NCBI GenBank assembly: GCA_022316685.1
Contig: JAKJHU010000065.1
Location: forward strand, 1,668,322-1,732,321
Length of the DNA stretch: 64,000 nt
Direction: 5' to 3'
From: Progne subis subis
Taxonomy: Eukaryota; Chordata; Aves; Passeriformes; Hirundinidae
Shown in pieces: positions 1 to 12,600 of this stretch. The notes below the pieces were generated by a model. That model had not been told where the DNA came from. It made no database searches and saw nothing but the letters and a program-made list of their open reading frames with translations. Made by a program: the position numbers and the translations under genes. Each line of letters opens with the position of its first letter. Within the stretch, counting starts at the first letter, position 1.

Positions 1-1378
1 AAATTAGAGGCAATGAAGTGGCCACTATGACCACATGGGCACCATGGCTTCTGCTCCAAACATGACACTTCCTCCAGACAAAAGTGTCCAAGCATGCCTA
101 GTCAAACCCTGCCTCTGCCCAGCTCATCCTAAGGAAAGAAATCATCCTTGCCATCATCCTTTCCAGGCCAAGAAGAGACACCACAGTGTCTTCTCTGCCT
201 CCCGTGATCCAGGTAGGTAGAGACAAGTCAGGGCATCACAGAATACAAGGACACTTGTGACTGAGCACACCAGGCTCCTCTGTGCCACAGCCAAGCTCAG
301 TGCTTTTCACCTCCAGTATTTTCCTGCCACTGTTCACTCCGCACTGTGTTTTCATGGAGAAGTTCATCCCTCAAAGCAGGTCCAGTCCTGGGAGAACCAT
401 CTTGCAAGCAACAAAACAAGGTTTCTAAAACAGGACCAGACACCCCCAGAGCAGAAGCACTGGGTGAGAGCTGTCAGCTCAAGCACTGTGCCCTGCACCA
501 GCCCCCAAGACACAAGCCCAAGCGCACATGCACAGCTGCTGGCCACTCTTCTGTCCCTCCTCCCCACAGATTCCTCCACGGTCACAGTAGCTACAGCAGA
601 ATTACGGGGGAGCCAGGCTGTCTGCCCCAGACAAATGCCCACATGCCATTATTTGCAAATCCCAGAGTCACGCAGCACCAGCAGCCAGGTTCCACCCCCC
701 AGCAAGTTCTGATGCACTTTTGTTTGTTCCTTGCCTTTTAACTGTTCCCATGGAGTACTGGGCTCTGGCTGGCAGCCATCAGGCACCGTGCTTTCTGCTC
801 ATGTCTCAGCCCGAGGAGCATCATGGAGCAACTGTTTCATCAGAAGGAGCCCTCAGCATGCAGCACCTGAGGTTTCAGTAAAAACTCTCAGGGGATGGAA
901 GAACTACAGGGAAGCTCAGAAACACATGAGAGCACTAGAAACGAGAGAAGGAGTATGGATGAGAACAGACCGAACTTTCGAGAAGAGACCATCTGCTTTC
1001 AACCACAGAGCTGCAAGTTCAGAAGGAGCCTTGGCTGCACTTCCAGGGAACATGCCAAGGAATGCCTCACCTTGTGGTCAGGAACACTGGCTTCTGTTCC
1101 ATAACCAGGACTGCTATCCTGCTGATATACCCTGTTCAGCAGAGGCTCTCAGAAGATACCTAGCTTTACTCACCCAATGCCTTTCAGTCAGGATTATGCA
1201 AAACCCTATCTGCTTTCAGGCGCTTTTCCTCACACAGGGTCCTCTGTAGATCTGTGAGACCTTGTGAACCCCAGTGCTCACCTACAGAGGATGAGCAGCA
1301 TGTGCCTGAGACACAATTAGGGAGCATACCGAAGCTGGGAGCCACGAGAGCATGCTGGCCTTGCCAAGCACACCTTAC
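1..1378 (-). other. TEX264: TEX264 intron downstream of the first coding exon (partial)
   Basis: This stretch follows the splice donor of the TEX264 coding exon on the minus strand. I looked for the next part of the protein, the conserved Pro-Pro-Asp-Lys-Cys-Arg-Cys stretch known from mammals, and did not find it in any minus-strand frame. The next exon therefore lies left of the window. No repeat or RNA gene was recognised here. Open frames on both strands are short and lack homology I can recognise. Confidence 0.6.
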
Positions 1379-1636
1379 CGTGTGAGGGTTGTCATAGTAA
1401 ACGCCGATGGAGCAGAGCTTCGAGGAGATGCTGCAGCCATCCGTGAAGAGCTGCCCGGATTCTCCATACGGGCCCACCCGGAATTTGTAGGCCAGGGTCA
1501 TGTTGCCGACAGGGGGGGAGCCGGCACTCACAACCACCTCGGTGAAGAGCCCCGAGTAGACGACGAAACCGAAGACGGTCAGCAGCAGCAGCACGACCAG
1601 CGCCGCGATCAGCCCCAGCAGCACCCAGTCGGTCAT
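1379..1636 (-). CDS. TEX264: TEX264 (ER-phagy receptor), first coding exon, N-terminal 86 residues
   Basis: TEX264 is a single-pass ER membrane protein that acts as an ER-phagy receptor. A C-terminal LC3-interacting region binds ATG8 proteins, and its cytosolic part is GyrI-like. This exon encodes residues 1-86: a short N-terminus, a hydrophobic signal-anchor at about residues 4-28 (LLGLIAALVVLLLLTVFGF), then the start of the cytosolic domain with VSAGSPPVGNMTLAYKF, SISSKL and VYYDNPH, which closely match mammalian TEX264. The start is the ATG at 1636-1634. An open frame extends seven codons upstream but only from a GTG. The acceptor follows a pyrimidine tract ending CAG, so the exon begins near 1662. 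The donor is ACG|GTAAGG, with exon end at 1379 and phase 0. The rest of the gene, including the LIR, is outside the window. The identification rests on remembered family sequence and is strong. Confidence 0.9.
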
Positions 1637-1662
1637 GATGGACACCTGGTGCGCCACAGCTC
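1637..1662 (-). other. TEX264: TEX264 5'UTR portion of the first coding exon
   Basis: On the minus strand, a pyrimidine-rich tract with TTCTTTTTCTTCCC and CTTGCTGCCAGTGCCTCAG ends at 1663. This gives a good 3' splice site and leaves 26 noncoding bases before the ATG. It implies an upstream noncoding exon, probably in the CpG island at about 3.8-4.1 kb. Confidence 0.65.
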
Positions 1663-3840
1663 CTGAGGCACTGGCAGCAAGAGCAGGGAAGAAAAAGAAG
1701 GGCAGTCAAGCTACCACTTGGGCAAAGAACTGCTTCCTAAGGTGATTTATTTGCAGCAAAATGCACTCTCTTACAATTCTTCTTATGCATGAAGCTTAAC
1801 AGAACAGAAATCCCCTAGAAGCCTCCTGTATATTAGTGCCACATTGCATCAGCCTGTTTCAATTGGTCACCAGGTACAAATTATATTGCTTCTGTGCCAC
1901 TTGGGAACGATGTGGTTCTGAAGGGAGGACAGAGGAGACATCATCTCAATCTCCTCAAAACTGTTCAAATCCAGTTTTGCATCCAGGAGAGACCAAAAAC
2001 CACCCTGGGAGCCTGCATCATGCAACAGATAACAGATACACAGCACTGTGGCTAAGGATCGGGGAACCATAATAAATTAATTTGTCATTCATAGGTATCC
2101 AGCCCATCCTAACCAGGGCAGCTCCTTTGTCAATACATCTAGAAGCCCAGACCTTCCTGCAAAGACCCAAATGAGGACCACACCAGTTCAGATCCAAATC
2201 CAAGCACCCAGAGAGGCTCAGAGGAAGCTGAAGACCCAGCTAGAAAAAGCATTCCCAACACACTTGGGTACAATGAATTACTGGTATTCCTTTTAGATGG
2301 CTTTTTTTAAACTAAAAAGTTTTTTTAACTTCAACAAAGACTTCCTGTTTTGTTTGGCATCTTTTCTCTTGCGCTGACTGTGGGACACAGCAGCCTGGTG
2401 AATGCCTCCTGCTTGTTTTCACCCACCAAGTGCAATCACTCTGGGGAGTTGCAGCCCAAACCATTTCAGAAGAGTTGTTTGTGTTTTATGCTCCCTTGAA
2501 ACACAGTTCTGATCCCACAGGGAATGGTTGTGATGCTCCCCGGGGACCTTCACAGAAGATAGGTTTGGAAGTGAGCGTTGAAGTAAACAATCCATCTTTA
2601 CCTCTGTGTGTTATAAACACACTTTGTCCACAAAGTGTCGTTCACCAAGGCTGCTGCTTGCTCACTCGGCTTTACAAGAGAAAAGCCACATCCTGGTAGG
2701 AAGCACAAGCAGCTGCGCTCTGCTTGAGCCCAGCAAGCAGATACATGGCAAATCCAAACCCTGCTGAGCCCAAACTGGGGCCATGCTCCTGGGCCAAGCA
2801 CCATCTCACACCATGACCCCACTCACCTGAAAAACCAGCTCAGCTCAGAAATGCTTCAAGACATCTGATCCACAGGGGTGCAGGATCTGCGGCGCTGCAG
2901 CAGGAAAAAATAAGTATCATTGCTTCCTCCCAAACTCACGGGACCAAAAGCAAAACATCTGCGGCAGAGCAGCTGAAAGGTGTCCGGTCACCTCGGACCT
3001 GCTCCCCAAAGGAGGGGTGTCCCGAGGAGAGCCTCCTCCTGCAGGACCACACAGGCCAAGATTTCTTCCCAAAACTCTGCGGCTGAATGCACGGGCACCA
3101 AGAAACGTGGAAATGGCAAAGGAACGGTGAAAGAGGATGATGTCCTGCCTATGCTGGTGGGTCCCAGCCCGGCCGTCCCCGAGGACACCTGAGCCGCACC
3201 CGGAGCTGCTCCCGGGTACCCCGGCAGCAGAGAGCTCCCAGAGGGATACACCCGCTCCCGCAGCGCCTCAGCTCCTCCCAGTAACCAACACAGACCTGGC
3301 ACTTCCAATCACGGCTCCGGTGATTCCCCCGAGCTGCCAGCCCCACGCCCAGCCCCAGGGCCCTGATGGCAGCCGCCCCAGAGGAGAGCAGGGTATTTTT
3401 GGCTGTTCTTCCCGGTTCCCGTGGCTCGTTCTCCGCCGGCATTGGCAGGCAGCGCCGGTTCCCCCCAGCCCTCCTCACGGACCGGGGATGTCACCTCCCC
3501 CTTCCGGCCGGGATGTCGACCCTCCCGGTGTCCGTGCCCGGCGGAGGTGGGGGAGTCTGCCCCGAGCGGTCCCGCAGTCCGGCCTGCCTGCCGGGAGCCG
3601 CAGCCCTGAGCCCCGCCTGCCCGCAGGCAGCGCCCTTCGCACCGGCACCGGTGCGGCCCCCGCCACGGGCGTGCCCACCGCCGGAGCTCTGCGGGACCCG
3701 GCCGGTGCCCGCCGGCTCCAAGCAGACCGCGGCCTGGGGGGACCGGATCGACGCGGCGCTGCTTGCCGGGTCCCGCGGATCCCCGCAGAGCTGCCCCCGC
3801 GGTGCCGGGCAGGGTCCCCGGGCACCCCCCGCGCTCTCAC
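1663..3840 (-). other. TEX264: TEX264 intron 1 (predicted)
   Basis: This is the presumed intron between the CpG-island exon and the coding exon. It contains no recognised coding sequence. A strong minus-strand donor motif, CAG|GTGAGT, is centred at about 2827 and directly follows a TTTTTCAG tract, so an alternative noncoding exon could end there, but nothing else supports one. Base composition rises in GC from about 2900 towards the CpG island. Confidence 0.45.
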
Positions 3841-4040
3841 CGGGGCTCCCGGTGCGGCCGGCCCGGAGCGATCCCGGCGCCGCCCCGCCCCGCCGCCAGG
3901 GGGCGGCTGCGCGCGGGGCCTGGGGGCGGGGGCCGGTGGGAGGGGCGGGGCTCGGGGCCGCCATACCAGCGGGGAGGGGCGGGGCTTCCGGCGGGGGCGG
4001 GGAACCCCGAGGGTTCGCGCGTGCCTGCGGGGCCGCGGCA
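3841..4040 (-). other. TEX264: Predicted noncoding exon 1 of TEX264 (5' end approximate)
   Basis: On the minus strand, the sequence GGGAGCCCCG|GTGAGAGCGC at 3841/3840 is a reasonable splice donor inside the CpG island, downstream of the CCAAT and GC boxes. It could join to the acceptor at 1662. The transcription start is not visible, so the 5' limit is a guess. Confidence 0.35.
3893..3906 (+). promoter_or_regulatory. CTCF-like motif (forward)
   Basis: CCGCCAGGGGGCGG matches the CTCF core consensus (CCASYAGRKGGCRS) except for G instead of A at position 3. It lies in the TEX264 CpG island. Confidence 0.5.
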
Positions 4041-4056
4041 ACGCCCCGCGGGGAGA

Positions 4057-4070
4057 GTGCCCCCTGGCGG
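4057..4070 (-). promoter_or_regulatory. CTCF-like motif (reverse)
   Basis: On the minus strand this reads CCGCCAGGGGGCAC. It shares its first 12 bases exactly with the forward motif about 160 bp to the left and points towards it, so the two are convergent. It lies just downstream of the ATTGG box. Confidence 0.5.
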
Positions 4071-4886
4071 GCGGATTGGCGACGGCACGGCCCGGCCTCT
4101 GAGGGGAACACGGGTTCGAGTCTTGCCCGAGGCTCCGCACGGCTCCCGGCTGCTTCCCGACCCTTCCCAGCACCTCCCCGGTTTGTCAGCCCTGCAGCCC
4201 GGAGCCCCTCCCTGCGCCGAGCAGGAGGGCTGTGGATGCAGGCCTCGCAGGCGCCTGCAGCAAGGGCTCTTCTCCCCTCCCAGCCCGCGCCCCCTCCAGG
4301 GCACAGCTGAACGCTAAACAACGCTGTGTCCTACAGCCCGCTGGGGCTGCGGCATCCCTGCTGCCCGACCGAGCCTCAGGCTCCCTCGCAGCCGGAGCCC
4401 CCGGTGAATGTGCCTCTTCCCTCGGGCGCTGGACGAGCAGGTGCCACCCTGCAGCAGCCGAGCGTCACGGCCCTGGCCACACAGCCCGGCCTGGCCGCTG
4501 GGCAGAGCTGGTCTGCAGCACCCAAGCCCTTCCCAAGAAACCCGGAGAGGGTTTTGAACAGCTGCTCCCAGGTTCCATTGCTGGGGCTGTTGCAAGCTGG
4601 CAGAAACATCTTGGCTTCTGCCTGTGCTTGGGCTTTCCCACTGCCCAGCTGGAAGGAAAACCAGCCAGACATCTCAGACAGCACTGCCCAACAAGGGGAG
4701 CACCAGGAGAGCTAAGAAGCAATCTTCACGCCTCTCTGTACTTTCTTCAGCTTCTTCAACCCTTAGCAGGGAAAGTTTGCTCTATGTTGGGCCATGGGCC
4801 ACCTCCAGATGCAGCAACAAGGAGCAGTGGAGTTTGCTGTGGCCTCTCCTGCTGTGGTTTCACATCCATTTCCCTACATCCTGACA

Positions 4887-4901
4887 CCCCCCCCCCCCCC
4901 C
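4887..4901 (+). repeat. Poly-C homopolymer (15 bp)
   Basis: An uninterrupted run of 15 C residues after CTGACA, followed by GCCCC. Its length is prone to replication and sequencing error. Confidence 0.9.
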
Positions 4902-7900
4902 GCCCCTTCACTAGGGTTGGATTTTTTGTTTGCTTGCAGAAGGAGCCCAGCCACTGCTTTTCACCAGTGTGCTCATTTATGAACAGCAGTGTGAAATACT
5001 GCAGTACTTCAATACTTGCCTTTCTCCAGCAGCTTCCTAGTGAGGATCTCGAGGCTTTCCATAAACTGAAATTAGTTAAACCTCAAAGGCCCTCCTTGTA
5101 TTTGGCATTATAACTCTTTCGCAGCTGGAAGAAGAAAATATTCCAGCTTGGTTACGTGTCTCGCCTGGAGTCATGCAAGCTCACTGACAAGAAGAGGAAC
5201 AGAACTCAAAAGCCCTGTAGCTGCCAGCTCTGGCTATCAGACACTTCTTCCTCCAGCCTTAAAGTTCTTTAAATCTGCACACATTTAGTACATAACACAT
5301 ATGTTTCTCCATTACAACAGCAAACACTAAAATGTGTGTCTCATTTAACAGCTTCATGCCTTCACTCCTAACCAGTACATTGGGGAGAGGTGAGGCAGAA
5401 GGATGTCAAATGTGCTCTCCTGTATGTCAGGGCATGGCAGGAACTTGGTCTCAGCAGATTTGTTTGGGCACCTCACACCTCTAACAGGCGATGCAGCTCA
5501 GCCCATTCTCATTTGAATTCTAAGTGGCAGTCAGAAGTGGAGGTGGGTTGTGAGCAGAAGGTGGGTGAGCTGCCCCACCTCCTAACCTCCAGCCAACATT
5601 TCTCCATCTACTTCTGCCTCTCTGCGGAGGGACTTCAGCTTCGTCCCAGCATTAGCAGGCAGAAATGATGCCCAATAGGGCAGTCACCTCATCTCACTCC
5701 TGCAATATTCCACATTGTCTCAGCAGGGTGCCTGTGCTGGGATATTCAGCTCAGCCTGGCCCAGTCCTTGGCTTTCCAGTTCTGCTCACACCCGCTGGAC
5801 CCTCCATCCTCTGCCCCAGGACAAGATATTTTGTTGTCCTTCCTCTCTCAGTTGCCTTTACCTGCTGGACAGGGTGAGCTGAGCTTTGCAAAGGTCACTT
5901 CAGGTGCCCAGTAAGCAAATAGATGTGATAAGGATACTGATCGCCTTGGGAACACAGCAAAACACAAACAGCTCTGACTAATTCTGCGTGGAAATACCCT
6001 CCCTAGAGGGACAGGCAGGAGGCCAGAACAGATCACACAGCCCTGGGGAATTTCCATCAACACAGACACAGACAGGCTCCACTCCCAAGTCCTTCCTGGA
6101 TGCCCATAACAGCAACTCTGCATTATTGTTGATTAACCAAGACTGGCACTTTGCTCCTTGCAACCAAAGGAGACCATCAGTTATGGGGAAAAACTGGAAG
6201 GAAGGCAGCCCTGGCACATGGAAATGCACACCTGATAGATTTTCTCCAGAGGAAAGATACTATAGAGGACAGGGACTGTGCTGGCAGAGGGCAGGACTGG
6301 GCTGTGTGGACAGAGTGAGGGCACAAAGGGCTCTTTGGGTGCTGCTTGGTCCACTTAACCAGGACCACGGTGTGGCTCATTTAAGTCAGTAAGGTTTTGG
6401 CCACTGGCCTCCCTAAGCACAGGGTTAGTGGTGCTCGGAGCAGGAAGCTCTCTGGGAATCCTCCACAAAGGCTACACAAGACAGCACGGGTTTACCCCTC
6501 TGCATAACCTCTTCTAAGCACTCAGTACTGACACATAAACTTTTAATATTTGCCAATGTGGAGCTTCTTGTACAATTGATAGATTTTCTAAAAGATTATT
6601 AATTTGTTGAAATGCAGCTGCTGTCCATGGGAAAACCTCAAGGTGAGACCAAGGAAAGGCTCACATATAACCTGGCATCCCAGGAGGGCCAGGCCTGTAA
6701 AAGGCAAACAGTGTGAAGACCTCAGCAGCACTTCAGCCTTTTGTTGCCTCTGCTAAAACAAAAGAGGAGACGCACTGAAGGATTAACTACTGATCCACTG
6801 GTTTGCCCTCAGATTTACATTAATTTCCCACTGCAGGACAGGAATATTTCTTTCTTATGACAGGAATAAAAATTTCAGTGTTACAGATTAAGAAAAGGCA
6901 CACACATCTTTTCAGACAAACTTGAAAGTATTAAGAAATATGCACATTATTTTTATGGTTAACTGTCTATTTAGGTCACAAATGCTAAACAGCAAACCAT
7001 TTCCCCCTAGGATCTATTAGCAAAAATGGTCTCATAATTGAATGCAGTTTTTAAGTTATGAAGGAACTTTTAAGACAGACACATAACCTTTCCCACCTCG
7101 TGCCTTTGGGCACGAGGGTCAAGTTTAGATTCTCACCTTGTGTTCGGATCCAGTCCTGAACCACAAAAATATGGGTTTTATAGGATCCAGTGGCTAAAAC
7201 AAAACCAAACCAAACAGAATGGATGGCAGTGACAGGCAAAACACTCAGTAATGCCAGGACACAGAGTGGCAGGACAAGTAATTCTGTCATGGAGAACTTC
7301 CATGGATACTACAAGCAAATTTCCATAAAGTTATGGAAGAAAAACTTCTGTAGGTTTTAGCATGTGAGCTCCCCTTTTTGCTATTAAAGCCCTAAACAGC
7401 AGATTGGAACTCTGCACCTCTGATTATCAGCTATTTAGAAAGATACTGAGGTGTTTTTTTATTTAACAAATTGCAGTGGAGCTTACACCTCTTCTTTTTG
7501 GATGTCACATCACCTCTGGTAGCTACTGTGAAGGACAAGGAGTCATTCAGACTCCCGTCCCCAAGGCCAGCAACTACATTTGTACATTGCTTTGATTTTC
7601 TGTGAATAAAAGATCACTTACAAGCCTGAAGAGATGCATTATTCATCTTTGAACTCCCCTGGAAGTCATTTTAAGCTGTTTATAGCTCCAGTCACTTGGA
7701 ACTTGGGCGCTCAACTTTGACTCACGACCAAACAGGTCTGGCCAAATTCCTCCCGAGATGCCAGGCAGGGGCCAGTGCTCAGAGGATCTGTTCTTACATT
7801 GGGAGCAATGCTTCTCACGGACACCTGTGCTTGATCCAGAGGACAGTATCTACCTTTGCTCGTGCAGGGAATATTGGTACCTCCTACTGCAGTGTGTCAC

Positions 7901-9615
7901 ACACACAAAGCACAGGGCTATCCACACCTTTTCCTGGCAAAAAAATGTATTTTATAGGGACATTTGCATTGGAATATTCTCTTTCTCCTCCCGTGGCATG
8001 CCTTCAACTTGCTTTGCCTTAGCAGCAACAGTGTATTTCCTTCTTTACCCTGCGGATGATCTTCCATTGTCTTTGAGCTACAGGAGAATACACATTAACA
8101 AACCAGGCCTTCCTGTCTTTTTTTTTTTTTTCCCCTAAACCTCCTCTCTTGTACTTAAAGTCTAGATTAAGTTTAGGATGTTTTTCTTGCCAAAAACGAG
8201 ATAGTTCACCTAGAGTGTTTTTCCATTTTCCACCCAGGTGGAACCAAGAAGGGAATCAGGAACACACCACACTTTGTCTCTGTGGGTTTGCAAACTGTGC
8301 TCACAAAAAGTGCTGCGTTTAATGTGGATTTGTCAACAAGCTCATTCTCTACAGCAAGTGACAATTTAGACTCTCTTCCAGAATTTTTAATGAGGGATCC
8401 CCTAACAGGCTTCAGAGATCTCAGCAGGATTTTCAGAGCCTTACACAATGTCATTCTAACCAGAGTCTGATGCTCCACAAAGTAAAGCAGCCCAGCAGTA
8501 ATGACACCAACAGAGCTTTCATGTCAGTGGTTCTCCTTTAGTTTTACAAGAGTGACTGCAGAAGGAACGACAAGCAGGAACATTTGTTCCAACCTTAATT
8601 GCTAGCTTCAAAACCAGAAAATTAATTTCTTATAGCTATGTGGTATTCCTATTTTTAATGCACGTGTATAAACTGCCCTTTTAAAAACCTCTCTGGCAGC
8701 TCTCTGAAGAATTATATTGTGACAACAACTCTAAATTTAAAGTAAAAAGGCATTTTTGGTATAAGATTTTAATTTCCTTTCTGGAAAAACAAAACAAAAC
8801 AAAACACCTCAAAAAAAAAACCTGTCATGCAAAAATACTTCATGAGACTCTTCTAACTACAGAATATCTGTGGGGAGCTGTTGTAAATCTGAGGAGGAGG
8901 AAGGCTTCCTAAAGGACTTTCAGAAACCCTGGCTATTTATACTCTCATATTTCCCTTTCTTTTCCTACTACCTCATGTAGTACAATTCATGTTGTAGTGG
9001 ACACACAATTCATAATAAAAGCTACTAAACACAGGTGATTTCTGACATTATTCCACCGCGATGTGACTTCCTTTCTCTCCTCTAAGTGTCATAGCCATAG
9101 GCTCAACTTCGCATGTTGTTTTGCTTTGTTTTTGCAGATAAATCATTTTCCCAAGATTTTAGAAGTTTATAAGGTGGTTTTGGTCCTGCTACCAGTCGAG
9201 GATCAGTCAGCCACATCTGAGTAACCCTTACAGAATCACTCTGAGAACGCAGAAGGGTCTCCAGCCTTAGGATAGGGCCTTATTGAGTAAATTAAAAGGA
9301 GGTACTCAGCTGTAGCAGTTAACTCAGAACCATCCATCCCATATCACACCCAATTTGCTCCCCCTTGCCCAATGCATCTCCCCTACATTTTCCTCTGTTT
9401 ACTCCAGTACCAGCGAAGATCCTATTTTTGTAAAGAAATGCAACACTGTGCAAAGGCTGGGGAGGGCCAGTCACACAGATCCCACAGGAGCTTGTGCCAA
9501 AACTCAAAAGCAAGGCTTTTTTTCCATTTAATTATGAAACCTCTGCTCCTTGCATACAAGAGGGGAAGTTTTATGCCTGTGCAGTGTTTGCTTCTTTAAC
9601 TTTTGCCTCTTGTTC

Positions 9616-9635
9616 AAAAAAAAAAAAAAAAAAAA
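9616..9635 (+). repeat. Poly-A homopolymer (20 bp)
   Basis: A run of 20 A residues followed by GAAAAAA. It may be the tail of an old retroposed element, but no element body was recognised upstream. Confidence 0.85.
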
Positions 9636-12600
9636 GAAAAAATATATCCAACATGAAAGGATTGCATCAAGTCTCTCACTAAGAAAAGTTGTATTTTCCA
9701 GATAGATACAGCCTTTTCCTGGGTAACTAAAATATTGTTTAAAAAACCTCTCCATGAAATTGAGAGATTAAATCCAAGTTTATGTCTTGGTTTTTTTCTT
9801 GGAAGGTTTTTGTGCAACTCTACATTAGTCTGAGCTGAGTTACCTGGAAAAAAGGCTCCTATTGGTCCAAGTGATCAATTTTAAACTCTTCTCAAATTGA
9901 AGAATCTGTCAATCTTTGTACAATCCTCACATTTCAGTACAAACAATTTTAGAGGAAAACATCCAGAATTTGTCATTCTGAGTTGAAAAAGTTTTGAATT
10001 CATAAATATTTCAGTGTGTCGGGGACAGTTCTCTGGCAAATTTGAGTGTGATTTTTCCTGGAATAAGTGATCAAATGAGCTGATGTGAGTCAATCTCTGC
10101 TGTACATGACACACAAGGTTTGCCATTAATCCAGACCAGATCAGAACATTAACACTAAGCTGATGCCACTGCATTGACTGAGGCAGAGGAAAGGCTGCTG
10201 GTTTCTAGCACCAGTTCCTGGGGGGAAGAACAATTTGGGATTGGAGGACTGGGGCTGGGAAGAGATTCCACTTCATACAGCGTTTGGTATTACCTCCACA
10301 TTTAGCCTTGGCTGAGTAACAATCCATCTTTCTTGCGCACAAAGCAACACACCAAACCCAGAACCACAACAAAGAGAGTGTGTGCTCCTAAATCATCAGT
10401 TCAGGGTCTCACTACAATTTAAAATGGAGTCATCTGACGGGGATTATCTCTGTGGCTTGAGAAATAAAGGACAATACCCTGGGTAGAAAGACATGCTTTC
10501 AATCTTTGTCACCTAGCTGCTGCCAGAGGACAAGCATGGTGGAAACCAGTCCCCAAACATGTAACACAGACACCACATTTTCTCACTCCCCTCAAACTGG
10601 GGCTGAGCCACATTTCTGAAGGCAGAAAGACTGCATAAAGACAGCTCCAGCATGAAGGAGAAAAGGATCTTTGTGGCAAACTGAATTTAGCACCGTCACT
10701 GGGAGCTTCTGACTAAACCCTGTTCTGCCCAGCTGCACACTCCAACCACCACCAGTCCACATACCTGCAAAACCAGCCCCATTCAGCCCACTTGGAGCTC
10801 TGCCACCAGCAGCTGGACAGAAGATGACTGATGCAGTTGTAGAGCAACGTCTAATGAAGAAATTCTTTTTATTTCAAGGTTGTAATTAAGCCATACCTCG
10901 CAACACTGCCACTGGCTGAGGCAGGAAGGCTGCTGACGGGTTGTACCAGGAGAAACAGGAGATAGAATCAGGTTGTTATTCCACTTCAGACCAGTCCACG
11001 TTGCCTTGAGTCAACCTCAGACCAGTTTAACGTAGCTGTTTCCTTGCCTGTTTCTGCTGCCTGGCAGGTCTCCCAGATAAAAGGGCAGCTTGCATTGCTG
11101 TGGCCCAGTTGAGGGTGCTCTGGCTCTGGACACTGACAGGAAGGTGTTTGTCCAGGTTTCTTCTCCTACAATGGAGAGGAACACTGCTACAGCAACAAAA
11201 ACTGCAGGATTCCAGTGCCAAATGTTCCAACCTCCCAAGAGTATCTCAGGCCCACTGTCCCTGCAGACTCACGACTGTGGTTTTCACTGTACAGGGACAC
11301 AAACACTCCATACATGCACTTAAAACAGATGATTTAAGCCCTTCCAAATTCGCTTCATCTCCTGCACATCGAGCTGAACGTGACCCTTCAGTGGGCCGCC
11401 CAGACAGCTCAGCCAGCTCGAAGGTGGGCTGCTACTTGTGCCTGATGAAAAGCTCAATGCTGAGCTGACAGCTCCCTCCTCTGTTAGAAAGTAATAAAAG
11501 CGGCCTAAAAGTCTGTCTGAGTGTCCCTTGGAGCAGCGGGCTTGAATAACCGAGGATATTATGCATTTTCACCCAGTTTTTGAATGCAGGCCGGGCAAGT
11601 CTCCAGAACAGCTTCTCAGTGGTACAGGACTCCCCAGCCAAACACAACCAGCACTATTAAAACTTCAGTTCTCACATTGCCTTGTCGCAGCTGATCAGGG
11701 GGAACTTTACACAGCAGCAGGGCACAGCCAGGACTTCCAGCTGTGCCAGCACACGCCAGGTGTCCTGCTGTGGTCCTTCTGTGCTTCGGCTTCTCCAAAT
11801 GGAGAAGGATGCAGCAGGAGACAGCAGGAAGGCAGCAGAGCACAGGCAGTGTCCCACTCAGACAAGACTGCAGGCTCCTGTAGGTCACTGGCAGTCTGTC
11901 TGTCCTTCCCAGTCAGTTTCACACTGAGGAGGTACCCACTGGTCCTTCACTTCCAACTGTGAGGAAAATACTTGATTTACTGAGCATTTAATGGCAGGAT
12001 GAAATCACATTAAAAACCTTAGCTGTTATCCCTGATGTGTTCTCTCTGCTAACAAGACAGCCTAGGATTAAGTGAAGTGTTGCATGTGCTGAATGTTGGA
12101 GCCCCATGCTTAAGGCCAAGGGGGGTTTTGCTGGTTCTTGAAACAAAACTGGAAAAGGGGAACATGAGCACTTAATAGAAAAAAACAGTTTTGACATCAT
12201 AAAATGTGGGAAAAATCCAATTATTTCAGGATCAAGTTGCATCATCATGTTCTCTTCTGCTTACTCTTTAAAACTAAAAGAGAAAGGGGTTTTATTTCAT
12301 TTTTATTTCTAGCACAATTTACTAGAGTTCTTCCAAGTATTTCTAAATTCAAAAAAGAGGAAGAAAACTATCTCAAAGTGCACAGAAAAAATTTAATATT
12401 AAATGCCTTACCGTACAATTGAAATATATTCTATTCCCTTTCTAGTCTATATTCTATTGTTTTACAAAGTATTAATATTAGTCTAATAGAGTTATTCCTT
12501 GATTCTATTAAACATCTCTGAATTTTCTTTGTTTTGCTCCATTTATAAACTCAAAGTTCTGGAATAATTTTGTGTTTGAACATAAACTGAACTTCACTGG

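Larger units (their letters stand above)
3390..4130. promoter_or_regulatory. TEX264: CpG island, likely TEX264 promoter
   Basis: This is a very GC- and CpG-rich block with repeated GGGGCGGGG Sp1-type boxes at about 3920-4000 and an ATTGG (minus-strand CCAAT) at 4075-4079. A CCAAT box upstream of the GC boxes in minus-strand orientation fits leftward transcription into TEX264. Long open frames run through it on both strands because stop codons are rare in GC-rich DNA; none resembles a known protein. Confidence 0.65.

Noticed and set aside
1352..1666. Plus-strand frame of 104 codons
   Set aside because: Exact antisense shadow of the TEX264 coding exon.
3137..4321. Several overlapping open frames of 150-320 codons on both strands in the GC-rich block
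   Set aside because: They occur in all frames at once, which is expected in CpG islands poor in stop codons, and consist of Arg/Pro/Gly/Ala runs without family similarity.
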